Position numbers and translations under genes: made by a program
From: Chloroflexota bacterium
GTDB taxonomy: Bacteria > Chloroflexota > Limnocylindria > Limnocylindrales > CSP1-4
Direction of reading: 5' to 3'
Assembly: GCA_003157175.1 (NCBI GenBank)
Contig: PMIQ01000171.1
Coordinates: 1-13,427 of the forward strand
DNA: 13,427 nucleotides
The notes under the pieces: generated by a model
Databases searched by the model: none
Told to the model about the DNA's origin: nothing
What the model saw: only the letters and a program-made list of their open reading frames with translations
Shown: in pieces, positions 1 to 6,408 of the stretch
How the letters are laid out: each line of letters starts with the position of its first letter
Numbering within the stretch: the stretch's first letter is position 1

Positions 1-24
1 GCCGCGCGTCGCCACTCCCGCGCC

Positions 25-1746
25 CTACCGCCGCCGGCTCCGCCCCTTGGCCGCCCGGGCAGGCCCGCGATCCTCGCGCACCGGCAGCGGCTCGTCGATG
101 ACCGCCCATGAGCGGACGCGGTCGCGTTGCACCTTGAAGGTGTGCGTTCGCGGGAAGTCGGCGTCGGGCCAGAGCCGCCACGAGGCCACGCGCTGGTGGA
201 CCGCGAGGGTCCGGTTTGCTGCCCGGACCGCCGCCTCTATCTCGGCCCTGACCCGAACCGGATCGTCGATCTCGGGCGCGCGGGTGGCGTCGGCCGATTC
301 GCCGGGCTGCGGCAGCAGGGGGGCGCCGGGCGCAAGCACCACCGCCTCGATCCGGCCGGGCCGCGGCTCGACCACGACCGCGTCGCGAATGCCGGCGGTT
401 CGGAGGGCGTTCTCGACGTCCTCGGGGTACACGTTCAGGCCGTTGGGCAGGACGATGATGTCCCTCTTTCGACCCATCAGGATCAGATGCCCCGCGGTGT
501 CGTGGCGGCCGATGTCGCCGGTCCGATACCAGCCATCCGGCGTGAAGGAATCGGCGCTCATCGTCGGATCGCGCCAGTAGCCGCTGAACAGCGTCGGCCC
601 ACAAACGAGTATCTCGCCGTCGTCGGCGAGCTTCACCTGCACCGGGGGGATCGTCCGTCCCACCGTGCCGAGGCCGTGGTCGCGCTGGTTCGTGGCCGAT
701 GCGACGCCGCACTCCGTCGCGCCGTAGCCCTGCATGACCACGACCCCGAGATCCTCCCAGGCCTGCTGCAGCGATGGCGGCAAGAAGGCGGCGGCCGAAA
801 CGATGAGATTGAGCGAGCCGCCGAACTGGCGGTGGACCTGCGCGAAAAGCCGGCGTCGGACGGGGTAGGGGAGCCGGCGCGCGATCCGGCGCAGCCGGTT
901 GAAAGTGCGGAGCTTGCCCTGCCGGGCGACCTCGGTTTCGATGGCCGACCAGAACAGCTCGACGATCTGCGGAACCAGCACGAGCGTGGTGGTCCGGTGG
1001 TCGCGGATCGCTTCGAAGATGATCCTCGGGTTGCGGCTGCGGATGTACAGCACGTGGGCGCCGACGCTCATGGCGTAGTAAACGGTCGCGACCTGCTCGA
1101 GCAGATGCGAGAGCGGCAGCAGCGACACGGCGCGATGATCCTGCTCGGGGAGCAGGTTGTGGGCCGCCTCCAGCGTGCCGATAAGGTTGCCGTGAGTCAG
1201 CATCACGCCCTTTGGCTCGCCGGTGGTGCCCGACGTGAACACGATCTCGGCCAGGTCCTCGCGGCCAGGGCGCCGCCAGGCGTTGACCTGCGCCTCCCAG
1301 TCGGCCGGGAACGTCGTGTCGGGCTCAGCGGCGAGGCGCTCGCCGACCGATGCGGGGAAGTGCTCGAGCCGAGCGTCGGCCGGGTCCGGAGTGTCGCGCC
1401 CGGTGCCAAGGACGAGGTGGCGGGCATCCGCGCGAGCTACGATCCGCTCGATCGCGCCGCTGGACATGCGCAGGTCGAGTGGCACGATCGTGACACCGGC
1501 CCGCATCGCCCCGAAGTACACGGCGGGCACGGCCGGGCTCGACGGAGTCCAGATCAGCAGTCGATCGCCCGGCTGCAACCCCAGCGCCCGAAGCCGCCAG
1601 GCGACGATCCGGCTGCGGCGGTTCAGCTCACGGTAGGTCCATTGCACCGTCGAGCCATCGTCGCCGCGCATCCCGAAGGCAAACCGATCGCCATAGCGGG
1701 CTTCGCCCTGGTCGATGATGTCGAGGAGGCTGTCGAGGCGGTCCAT
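25..1746 (-). CDS. AMP-forming long-chain acyl-CoA synthetase (fatty acid-CoA ligase)
   Basis: Adenylate-forming enzyme of 573 residues, predicted to activate a fatty acid with ATP and load it onto CoA. Motifs in order: the P-loop [10 protein letters not shown] (171-180), YGATE (341-345), the TGD aspartate (409-411), the hinge segment [12 protein letters not shown] (425-436) with NVYPED after it, and the C-terminal catalytic lysine K538 in [10 protein letters not shown]. The segment 263-325, with an Arg-rich helix before the SAAAFLPP stretch, resembles FAA1-type long-chain enzymes. An acidic, Pro-rich insertion (about 473-497) sits in the C-terminal lid. The frame stays open to an ATG at 1908, but the extra 54 residues are low-complexity and homology begins at [11 protein letters not shown], so ATG 1746 is preferred. 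No clear ribosome binding site precedes it. It is divergent from rpsU with no link in function. The family is certain; chain-length specificity is inferred. Confidence 0.9.
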   Translation of the reverse strand: MDRLDSLLDIIDQGEARYGDRFAFGMRGDDGSTVQWTYRELNRRSRIVAWRLRALGLQPGDRLLIWTPSSPAVPAVYFGAMRAGVTIVPLDLRMSSGAIERIVARADARHLVLGTGRDTPDPADARLEHFPASVGERLAAEPDTTFPADWEAQVNAWRRPGREDLAEIVFTSGTTGEPKGVMLTHGNLIGTLEAAHNLLPEQDHRAVSLLPLSHLLEQVATVYYAMSVGAHVLYIRSRNPRIIFEAIRDHRTTTLVLVPQIVELFWSAIETEVARQGKLRTFNRLRRIARRLPYPVRRRLFAQVHRQFGGSLNLIVSAAAFLPPSLQQAWEDLGVVVMQGYGATECGVASATNQRDHGLGTVGRTIPPVQVKLADDGEILVCGPTLFSGYWRDPTMSADSFTPDGWYRTGDIGRHDTAGHLILMGRKRDIIVLPNGLNVYPEDVENALRTAGIRDAVVVEPRPGRIEAVVLAPGAPLLPQPGESADATRAPEIDDPVRVRAEIEAAVRAANRTLAVHQRVASWRLWPDADFPRTHTFKVQRDRVRSWAVIDEPLPVREDRGPARAAKGRSRRR

Positions 1747-1800
1747 CAGCGGGCCATGGTACAGACATCGCGAGCCGAATCTCTCCGGCACGTGGGCCGG

Positions 1801-1830
1801 TAGACAACCCTGCGGGTCCGGGGCTACACT
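1801..1830 (+). promoter_or_regulatory. Candidate sigma70-type promoter for rpsU
   Basis: TAGACA at 1801-1806 matches the -35 consensus at five of six positions. TACACT at 1825-1830 matches the -10 consensus at four of six. The spacer is 18 bp. Transcription would start near 1837 and leave a leader of about 90 nt before the rpsU start codon. It is the best promoter-like pair I found in the window and lies where a promoter for the rightward cluster is expected. Assigned by eye, without a weight-matrix score. Confidence 0.5.
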
Positions 1831-1860
1831 CCGGCAGCCCTGTTCGTGGGCGGCCTGTGC

Positions 1861-1876
1861 GCGCTCCTCGGAGCGT
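1861..1876 (+). promoter_or_regulatory. Small hairpin in the rpsU leader
   Basis: CGCTC (1862-1866) and GAGCG (1871-1875) can form a five-pair stem closing a CTCG tetraloop, with a possible extra G-U pair. It lies in the presumed rpsU 5' leader about 35 nt before the Shine-Dalgarno. The CTCCT at 1864-1868 inside it is also complementary to AGGAG of that Shine-Dalgarno, so an alternative fold is possible. Function is unknown. Confidence 0.3.
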
Positions 1877-1906
1877 GAATTCGGACCGTGATCGCGGAAG
1901 GGCCCC

Positions 1907-1917
1907 AAAGGAGGTGA
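1907..1917 (+). promoter_or_regulatory. Near-perfect extended Shine-Dalgarno of rpsU
   Basis: AAAGGAGGTGA is complementary over 11 consecutive bases to the canonical 3' end of bacterial 16S rRNA. It lies 8 nt before TTG 1926 and so decides that start. The in-frame GTG at 1914-1916 is inside the Shine-Dalgarno and cannot be the start it serves. Confidence 0.85.
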
Positions 1918-1925
1918 GTCCCGGA

Positions 1926-2111
1926 TTGGCAGAAGTCCGTGTGGGTGAGAACGAGAGCTTCGAGAGTGCCCTGCGCCGGTTCAACAAGAAGATCCAGCAG
2001 AGCGGCATCCTTGCTGAGGCCCGTCGCCGCGAGCACTACGAGAAGCCGAGCGTGAAGCGCAAGCGCAAGGAAGCGAAGCGCAAGAAGGTCGCCCGCCAGC
2101 AGCAGACCTAG
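1926..2111 (+). CDS. rpsU: 30S ribosomal protein bS21
   Basis: Small basic protein of 61 residues, typical for bS21, which sits on the small subunit near the anti-Shine-Dalgarno region and helps initiation. After the initiator it reads [20 protein letters not shown], the family's hallmark N-terminus, then [21 protein letters not shown], and ends in a Lys/Arg-rich tail (about 45-58) that binds rRNA. The start is TTG 1926, placed by the strong Shine-Dalgarno at 1907-1917 and by the normal family N-terminus. The frame is open upstream to an ATG at 1857, but that would add 23 non-homologous residues and read through the Shine-Dalgarno. It is the first gene of a rightward cluster with yqeY, pgpH and ybeY, an order seen in many Gram-positive-type genomes. 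Confidence 0.95.
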   Translation: MAEVRVGENESFESALRRFNKKIQQSGILAEARRREHYEKPSVKRKRKEAKRKKVARQQQT

Positions 2112-2147
2112 GCGCGACCGTCACGCCGTCGAAGGGTCGCGCGACCG
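2112..2147 (+). promoter_or_regulatory. Inverted/direct repeat element between rpsU and yqeY
   Basis: GCGCGACC directly after the rpsU stop (2112-2119) is perfectly complementary to GGTCGCGC (2135-2142), giving an eight-pair GC-rich stem with a 15-nt loop. The right arm also starts a perfect 12-nt palindrome, GGTCGCGCGACC (2135-2146), and GCGCGACCG occurs as a direct repeat (2112-2120 and 2139-2147). The middle segment could therefore pair with either flank. No T-run follows, so this is not a classical intrinsic terminator. A partial terminator, RNase processing site or mRNA-stabilising hairpin that keeps S21 expression above that of downstream genes is plausible. Confidence 0.5.
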
Positions 2148-2185
2148 AGTTGTCGACGCGCTGCCCGCCCCGAGGTGCCACACCG

Positions 2186-2650
2186 GTGTCCCTCCGAGAT
2201 CGACTCAATACCGAGCTGAAGGCCGCAATGCGGTCGCATGACGCCGTGCGCCTGGATGCGCTGCGCATGGTGCTCGCCGCCGTCCAGCGCGCCGAAAAAG
2301 AAGGCAAGCACGAGCTTGCCGACGACGAGATGCTCGGCCTCCTGGCGCGTGAGCTGAAAGTCCGCCGCGAGTCGGTCGATGCTTTCCGCGCCGGCGGCCG
2401 GCAGGACCTCGTGGCCAAAGAGGAGGCCGCCATCGCGGTCGTCTCCGAATTCATGCCCGAGCCACTGTCCGAAGCCGAGCTTCGGGCCATGGTCGAGGCG
2501 GCCATCGCCGAGTCCGGAGCGGTTTCGCCGCGCGACATGGGCAAGGTGATGGGCATTCTCTCGCCGAAGACTCGTGGCCGCGCCGACGGCAAAGCCGTCA
2601 GCCAGCTCGTGACGCAGCTGCTGGCCGCGCGAGCCGCCGGCGGATCGTGA
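2186..2650 (+). CDS. yqeY: GatB/YqeY domain-containing protein
   Basis: Stand-alone YqeY-family protein of 154 residues, close to the usual length of about 150. The family shares the helical tail domain of GatB, the amidotransferase subunit that binds tRNA. Its own role is unsettled, though a link to tRNA or translation is generally assumed. Visible hallmarks are the opening LRDRLNTELKAAMRSHD, RLDALRMVLAAVQ, the EFMPEPLSEAEL segment, and MGKVMGILSPKTRGRADGK followed by a C-terminal helix. I chose GTG 2186 because SLRDRLN is the normal family N-terminus. An ATG at 2150 would add 12 non-homologous residues (STRCPPRG) and overlap the end of the repeat element. No strong Shine-Dalgarno precedes GTG 2186. 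Its stop lies 10 nt before pgpH. Confidence 0.92.
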   Translation: MSLRDRLNTELKAAMRSHDAVRLDALRMVLAAVQRAEKEGKHELADDEMLGLLARELKVRRESVDAFRAGGRQDLVAKEEAAIAVVSEFMPEPLSEAELRAMVEAAIAESGAVSPRDMGKVMGILSPKTRGRADGKAVSQLVTQLLAARAAGGS

Positions 2651-2660
2651 CCGTGACGCC

Positions 2661-4802
2661 GTGCTGAGGGATCCGCGCGAACTGCCGCACTCGTTCGGGC
2701 GACGCGACGCCGTTCGGCTCCTGATCGCGGCGTTCATCCTCGTCGCCGGGCTGGCCGTCGGCGTCGCCCCGGACCTCGCGCCCTCCAGCAACGTGCTGGC
2801 GGCGGGCACGGTCGCCGGGGCCGCGGTCCGCGCCCCACGCGACGCCGTCATCGACAACGCCGTCGAGACCAAGGCCGCCCAGGATGCCGCCGCCGCGACC
2901 GTGACTCCGCAATACGACTACACGCCGACGCACGCGGCCACCATCGCCGCCAACCAGGTTGCCGCGTTGCAGCTGGATCTCGCCCCTGTCGACAACGCCT
3001 TCAGCGCGAGCAAAACGCCCGACGCTCTCCAGGTCGCCCTTGGCACGGTCCTGCCATCGCTTCCGGCCGGCGCCCGGTCGATCCTTGTCGGGCTCGATGC
3101 TTCCGGCTGGGCCATGGTGGAGACGGCCGCGGAGCACGTCCTCCTCACAGTCGAGCAAGCGCAGGAGATTCAGGATGCCACGATCGCGCCGGCGCTCGTC
3201 AGTCAGCAAATGCCGGCCGGTCTCACTGAGTCGGAGCAGCAGCTGGTCGCGGCTCTAGTAACGCCTCTGGTCGTGGCCAACTCCACGTACAGCGACACGC
3301 TAACCCGGCAGGCGCGGGATCAGAAGGTCGCAGCTGTCGTCACCGTCACGGACACGCTGAAGGCCGGCCAGGTGATCGTGGACCAGGGCCATCTGATCAG
3401 CGCGGCGGACATGGTCAAGATCCACTACTTCGGCCTGGATTCGTCGCGCACCGATTGGGGCAAGCCTGCCGCCTGGGTCGCGCTCGGCGCGCTGGTGTCG
3501 GCTCTGCTGCTGGCCTGGATGTGGCGCTTCCGCCCGGAGTACTGGCAGCGCGGCCGGACGCTCGTTCTGGTCGGCTTCATCTTCCTGCTGGTGGCTCTCA
3601 GCGAAAAGCTCCCGGCCGGACGGGCGTGGCTGCCGTATCTGATACCCACGGCGGCGGCCGGAATGGTTCTGACGGTTCTGCTCGACGCCGGCATCGGGAC
3701 GGTGATGGTGGCGCTGCTCGCGGCCCTGGCGGGGATGGTGAACGGGTTGTCGCTGGAACTGTCGACCTATGTCTTCCTCGGCGGGCTGGCGGGCATCCTG
3801 GCCATCCGAAAAGGCGAGCGTCAGCATTTCTTCGTCCAGGCCGCGTTCGCCGTGACGCTTGCGGAAGCGGCGGTCATCGGCGTCTTCACGCTGCTCGGCC
3901 AGCACGACATGACGGGCATGCTGCAGCTGTCGGTCGCGGCCGCCGGCGGGGCGGTCGTTGCCACGGTGGTCACGCTCGGAAGCTTCGCCATCCTCGGCAA
4001 TCTTTTCGGCATCCTGACCGGCTCGCAGCTGCTCGAGCTGGCCAATCCATCGCAGCCGCTTCTGCGACGGCTGGTCGTCGAGACGCCGGGCACGTACCAC
4101 CACTCGCTCATGGTCGGCAACCTGGCCGAGCGAGCGGCCGAGTCGATCGGCGCCGATCCTCTGCTGGCGCGCGTGGCCGCCTACTACCACGACGTCGGCA
4201 AGCTGGCCAATCCGCTCGTCTTCATCGAAAACCAGCAGAGCGGCGATAACGTCCACGACCAGCTGGAACCCGAGGACAGCGCCGCGATCCTGCGCCAGCA
4301 CGTCGCCGACGGCGTGAACCTGGCCCTGAAGGCCAAGGTGCCCAAGCCCCTGATCGCCTTTATCCCGCAGCACCACGGGACCTCGATGATCGCCTTCTTC
4401 TACGGCAAGGCGCGCGAGGCGGCGGCGGCTCCTCTTGGCGGCATGGGCACCAAGGCAGGCCGAGAAGCGGCCGATGCCGTCGATCCGACCCCCTTCCGCC
4501 ACTCCGGTCCCAAGCCCCAGTCGCGGGAGGCGGCGGTGCTTATGCTCGCCGACAGCGTCGAGGCGTCGGTTCGCTCGCTTTCGAGCCGCGACGAGGCCAC
4601 AATCAGGGCGATGGTCACCCAGATCATCGGGGAGCGCCTCGCCGACGGGCAGCTGAACGAGTGCGACCTCACCATCCGAGACCTCGACAATGTCCGCGAG
4701 GCCTTCGTCAAACAGCTGCTCGGCATATATCACCAGCGGATCGCCTATCCTCAGAACAAGATCGTCGAGATCGAGTCGCGTCGCGGACGCGGCCTGGGCT
4801 AG
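2661..4802 (+). CDS. pgpH: 7TM-HD family cyclic-di-AMP phosphodiesterase (PgpH/YqfF)
   Basis: Membrane protein of 713 residues, matching the usual length of about 710-720. PgpH-type enzymes hydrolyse c-di-AMP to pApA with a cytoplasmic metal-dependent HD domain. By eye there is an N-terminal membrane helix (about 18-37), an extracytoplasmic 7TMR-HDED region (about 45-265) and seven further hydrophobic segments (about 270-287, 300-317, 323-341, 345-362, 369-382, 390-412, 420-453). The HD domain runs from about 470 to 700. Metal-site motifs are TYHHS (H480/H481), YYHDVGK (H510-D511), QHHG (571-572) and ADSVEAS (D631). The start is GTG 2661; no ATG lies near the N-terminus and no strong Shine-Dalgarno is seen, so translation is probably coupled to yqeY 10 nt upstream. 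The same neighbour order, often with phoH in between, is common in Firmicutes. c-di-AMP specificity is inferred from the family. Confidence 0.93.
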   Translation: MLRDPRELPHSFGRRDAVRLLIAAFILVAGLAVGVAPDLAPSSNVLAAGTVAGAAVRAPRDAVIDNAVETKAAQDAAAATVTPQYDYTPTHAATIAANQVAALQLDLAPVDNAFSASKTPDALQVALGTVLPSLPAGARSILVGLDASGWAMVETAAEHVLLTVEQAQEIQDATIAPALVSQQMPAGLTESEQQLVAALVTPLVVANSTYSDTLTRQARDQKVAAVVTVTDTLKAGQVIVDQGHLISAADMVKIHYFGLDSSRTDWGKPAAWVALGALVSALLLAWMWRFRPEYWQRGRTLVLVGFIFLLVALSEKLPAGRAWLPYLIPTAAAGMVLTVLLDAGIGTVMVALLAALAGMVNGLSLELSTYVFLGGLAGILAIRKGERQHFFVQAAFAVTLAEAAVIGVFTLLGQHDMTGMLQLSVAAAGGAVVATVVTLGSFAILGNLFGILTGSQLLELANPSQPLLRRLVVETPGTYHHSLMVGNLAERAAESIGADPLLARVAAYYHDVGKLANPLVFIENQQSGDNVHDQLEPEDSAAILRQHVADGVNLALKAKVPKPLIAFIPQHHGTSMIAFFYGKAREAAAAPLGGMGTKAGREAADAVDPTPFRHSGPKPQSREAAVLMLADSVEASVRSLSSRDEATIRAMVTQIIGERLADGQLNECDLTIRDLDNVREAFVKQLLGIYHQRIAYPQNKIVEIESRRGRGLG

Positions 4803-4822
4803 AAGAGGAGGGATCCTGGCCA

Positions 4823-4870
4823 ATGGCGGCGTGGGTCGCCGGCACGCAAGCGCCGGGGGCATGGCGATGA
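4823..4870 (+). other. Possible 15-codon coupling ORF before ybeY
   Basis: GGAGGG at 4807-4812 lies 10 nt before ATG 4823. That ATG opens a 15-codon reading frame (MAAWVAGTQAPGAWR) ending in TGA at 4868-4870. The stop overlaps ATG 4867, an in-frame candidate start of ybeY, as ATGA. The arrangement would suit translational coupling. The peptide has no recognisable function, and the strong Shine-Dalgarno has no other well-placed start: GTG 4831, in the ybeY frame, is 18 nt away. It could be chance. Confidence 0.25.
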
Positions 4871-4917
4871 CCGAGCATCGGGCTCCAGGTCCGGATTCCA
4901 CGGAGGCACCCGACTCC

Positions 4918-5571
4918 ATGGATGGCGATCGACCGGAGCGCGCCGAGCCAGACGGCGGAACGACCGCCTCCGTCTACCTGCCGCCCTTCCGAATCGATGT
5001 CACGGCCAGGGGTGGCGTCGTCCACCTGGTTTCCAGACACCGGCTGGCGGCGGTGGTACGGCTGGCGCTCGAAGCCGCCGGCGCCCCAGGCCCGGCTTCG
5101 ATCGGAGTCGTGCTCTCGGATGATCGCGAGCTGGCCGAGCTCAACGCCGTCCACATGGGCCACTCGGGCCCGACTGATGTCCTGTCCTTCCCGTTCTTCC
5201 CGGCCGAGGCCTACCCCGCGCACGAACGCGGCGTCCCGGTCGGCCGCGATCCATGGGTGGCGGCCGCGCTCAAGCAGGCCTTCGCGCTGCCGCCCGGTCT
5301 GCGGGCCCACCTGGGCGACGTGATCGTCTCGGTGGAGACGGCGATCGTCCAGGCGACTGACGGCCTCGGGGGGCAGACCGGCGACGTCGGTTGGACGCCG
5401 GTCGAGGAACTGCTGCTGCTCGCGGTTCACGGCACACTGCACGTCTGCGGTTGGGATCATGCCGAACCAGTGGAAGAATCGGCGATGCGGGCGCTGGAGC
5501 GGAAGGTTCTCGAGTCGCTGCCGCTCCACGACGCGGAGCACGCGTCGCCGGCCGCCGCGACCGACCGATAG
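4918..5571 (+). CDS. ybeY: Endoribonuclease / rRNA maturation factor YbeY
   Basis: Predicted zinc-dependent endoribonuclease of 217 residues, acting in 16S rRNA 3'-end maturation and ribosome quality control. It carries the metal-binding signature HGTLHVCGWDH (171-181; H171, H175, H181), together with PTDVLSFPF (85-93) and HLGDVIVS (131-138). Two points differ from E. coli YbeY. The segment between DVLSFPF and LGD is about 38 residues instead of about 10. The position matching the conserved Arg of the YRGKD motif (R59) is Met80 in VHMGHSG. The start is uncertain: ATG 4918 has the best Shine-Dalgarno (GGAGG 4902-4906, 11 nt away), while ATG 4861 and ATG 4867 are in frame upstream and add only low-complexity residues. 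It follows pgpH, as in many genomes, but the usual downstream dgkA/era/recO genes are absent. Confidence 0.9.
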   Translation: MDGDRPERAEPDGGTTASVYLPPFRIDVTARGGVVHLVSRHRLAAVVRLALEAAGAPGPASIGVVLSDDRELAELNAVHMGHSGPTDVLSFPFFPAEAYPAHERGVPVGRDPWVAAALKQAFALPPGLRAHLGDVIVSVETAIVQATDGLGGQTGDVGWTPVEELLLLAVHGTLHVCGWDHAEPVEESAMRALERKVLESLPLHDAEHASPAAATDR

Positions 5572-5635
5572 ATCCGCCGGCGAGGACCTCGCGGGCCTCG
5601 AATCTGGGCCGTCTGATCTGTGCCATGGCCGCGCC

Positions 5636-5644
5636 TGATACCAT
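5636..5644 (+). promoter_or_regulatory. Candidate extended -10 promoter for pth-mfd
   Basis: TGATACCAT fits the extended -10 form TGnTAnnAT: TG at 5636-5637, then TACCAT at 5639-5644, four of six against TATAAT. No convincing -35 lies at the usual distance, which an extended -10 promoter can tolerate. Transcription would start near 5651, leaving a leader of about 70 nt that contains the palindrome at 5684-5697. Assigned by eye only. Confidence 0.35.
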
Positions 5645-5683
5645 CCGCGCAGGCCCTCCGAAACGGGATCAGGGCTTGTTTTG

Positions 5684-5697
5684 CGTGTCGCGACACG
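5684..5697. promoter_or_regulatory. Perfect 14-bp palindrome upstream of pth
   Basis: CGTGTCGCGACACG is its own reverse complement. It lies 24 nt before the pth start and downstream of the candidate promoter. It could be an operator for a dimeric regulator, or as RNA a five-pair hairpin with a four-base loop just ahead of the ribosome binding site. CGCG-rich palindromes can arise by chance at this base composition, so function is unproven. Confidence 0.35.
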
Positions 5698-5712
5698 TCG
5701 CGGCGCACCTGC

Positions 5713-5716
5713 GGAG
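5713..5716 (+). promoter_or_regulatory. Ribosome binding site deciding the pth start
   Basis: GGAG lies five nt before GTG 5722. It supports that GTG over the upstream in-frame ATG at 5620, which would add 34 residues without family homology. Confidence 0.6.
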
Positions 5717-5721
5717 CAACG

Positions 5722-6408
5722 GTGAAGATAGTCGTCGGCCTCGGCAATCCCGGCGCTCAGTACGAGAAGACGCGCCACAACATCGGCTGGATGGTCCTCG
5801 ACCGACTGGCCGATCGGGCCGGCTGGTCCGGTCGCGGTCGAACGAGGGATGCCGCCGCGATCGTCCAGGGGCGCTTCCGCGGGCTGGATCTGGTTCTCGT
5901 GAAGCCGCTGACCTACATGAACGAGTCCGGTCTGGCGGTTCGCAAGGCGCTGGCACGCGAGCGCGCTCCGCTGGTCGAGCTGCTGGTGGTGGCCGACGAT
6001 TTCGCCCTTCCCTTCGGCAAGCTGCGCTTCCGCGAGGGCGGCAGCGCAGGCGGGCACAACGGCCTGAAGTCGATCATCGAGGAGCTGGGCAACGAGCAGT
6101 TCAGCCGGCTCCGCGTCGGGATTGGCGATCCGGGGCGGGACGCCATCGACCACGTTCTGAGCCAGTTCGGGCGAGGCGAGAAAGCCCGGCTGTCCGAGCT
6201 GCTCGATGCCGCGGCCGACGCCGTCGAAGCCTGGGCTCGGGAGGGCACGAACAAGGCGGCCAACCACTACAACGCCTTCGAGCTGCGGCCCGACGACGAC
6301 GAGCGAGCGGCGCCTCCGGGCGAGGTCGACGGGCCGCCCGGGCTCGACGGCATCCGACGCACTCGAACGGGCTGGCGGAAGCCGAAGCCGCCCGAGGGCG
6401 GCGAGTGA
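5722..6408 (+). CDS. pth: Peptidyl-tRNA hydrolase
   Basis: Cytoplasmic esterase of 228 residues that releases peptides from peptidyl-tRNA dropped by the ribosome, recycling tRNA. It begins KIVVGLGNPGAQYEKTRHNIG, placing the conserved Asn at N9 and the catalytic His at H19. KPLTYMNESG supplies N67, VVADDFALPFG the conserved acidic residue D92, and GSAGGHNGLKSI supplies N113, so all key residues of the bacterial family are present. The start is GTG 5722, chosen by the GGAG five nt upstream and the family N-terminus. Bacterial Pth usually ends near residue 185-195; here a charged, Pro-rich tail of about 40 residues (188-228) follows. The stop codon overlaps the mfd start by four bases (GTGA), so the two are very probably cotranscribed and translationally coupled, as pth and mfd are also adjacent in Bacillus. 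Confidence 0.95.
   Translation: MKIVVGLGNPGAQYEKTRHNIGWMVLDRLADRAGWSGRGRTRDAAAIVQGRFRGLDLVLVKPLTYMNESGLAVRKALARERAPLVELLVVADDFALPFGKLRFREGGSAGGHNGLKSIIEELGNEQFSRLRVGIGDPGRDAIDHVLSQFGRGEKARLSELLDAAADAVEAWAREGTNKAANHYNAFELRPDDDERAAPPGEVDGPPGLDGIRRTRTGWRKPKPPEGGE

Noticed and set aside
1746..1757. Three-codon frame ATGGCCCGCTGA overlapping the acyl-CoA synthetase start on the minus strand
   Set aside because: Too short and without a Shine-Dalgarno; a chance TGATG overlap.
127..1803. Long plus-strand open frame (558 codons) opposite the acyl-CoA synthetase
   Set aside because: It is the antisense shadow of a gene with clear adenylate-forming motifs; its translation has no recognisable domain and high-GC genes commonly leave such open antisense frames.
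1747..1908. N-terminal extension of the acyl-CoA synthetase to ATG 1908
   Set aside because: The extra 54 residues are low-complexity, run through the divergent promoter region, and have no family homology.
3300..4919. Minus-strand open frame of 539 codons across pgpH
   Set aside because: His/Arg/Gln-rich composition and full overlap with the HD-domain and membrane gene mark it as an antisense artefact.
5391..6404. Upstream open frame fused in frame to mfd, which would give a 1651-residue protein
   Set aside because: It overlaps ybeY and all of pth out of frame, is Arg/Ala/Gly-rich without domains, and mfd has a well-placed GTG at 6405.
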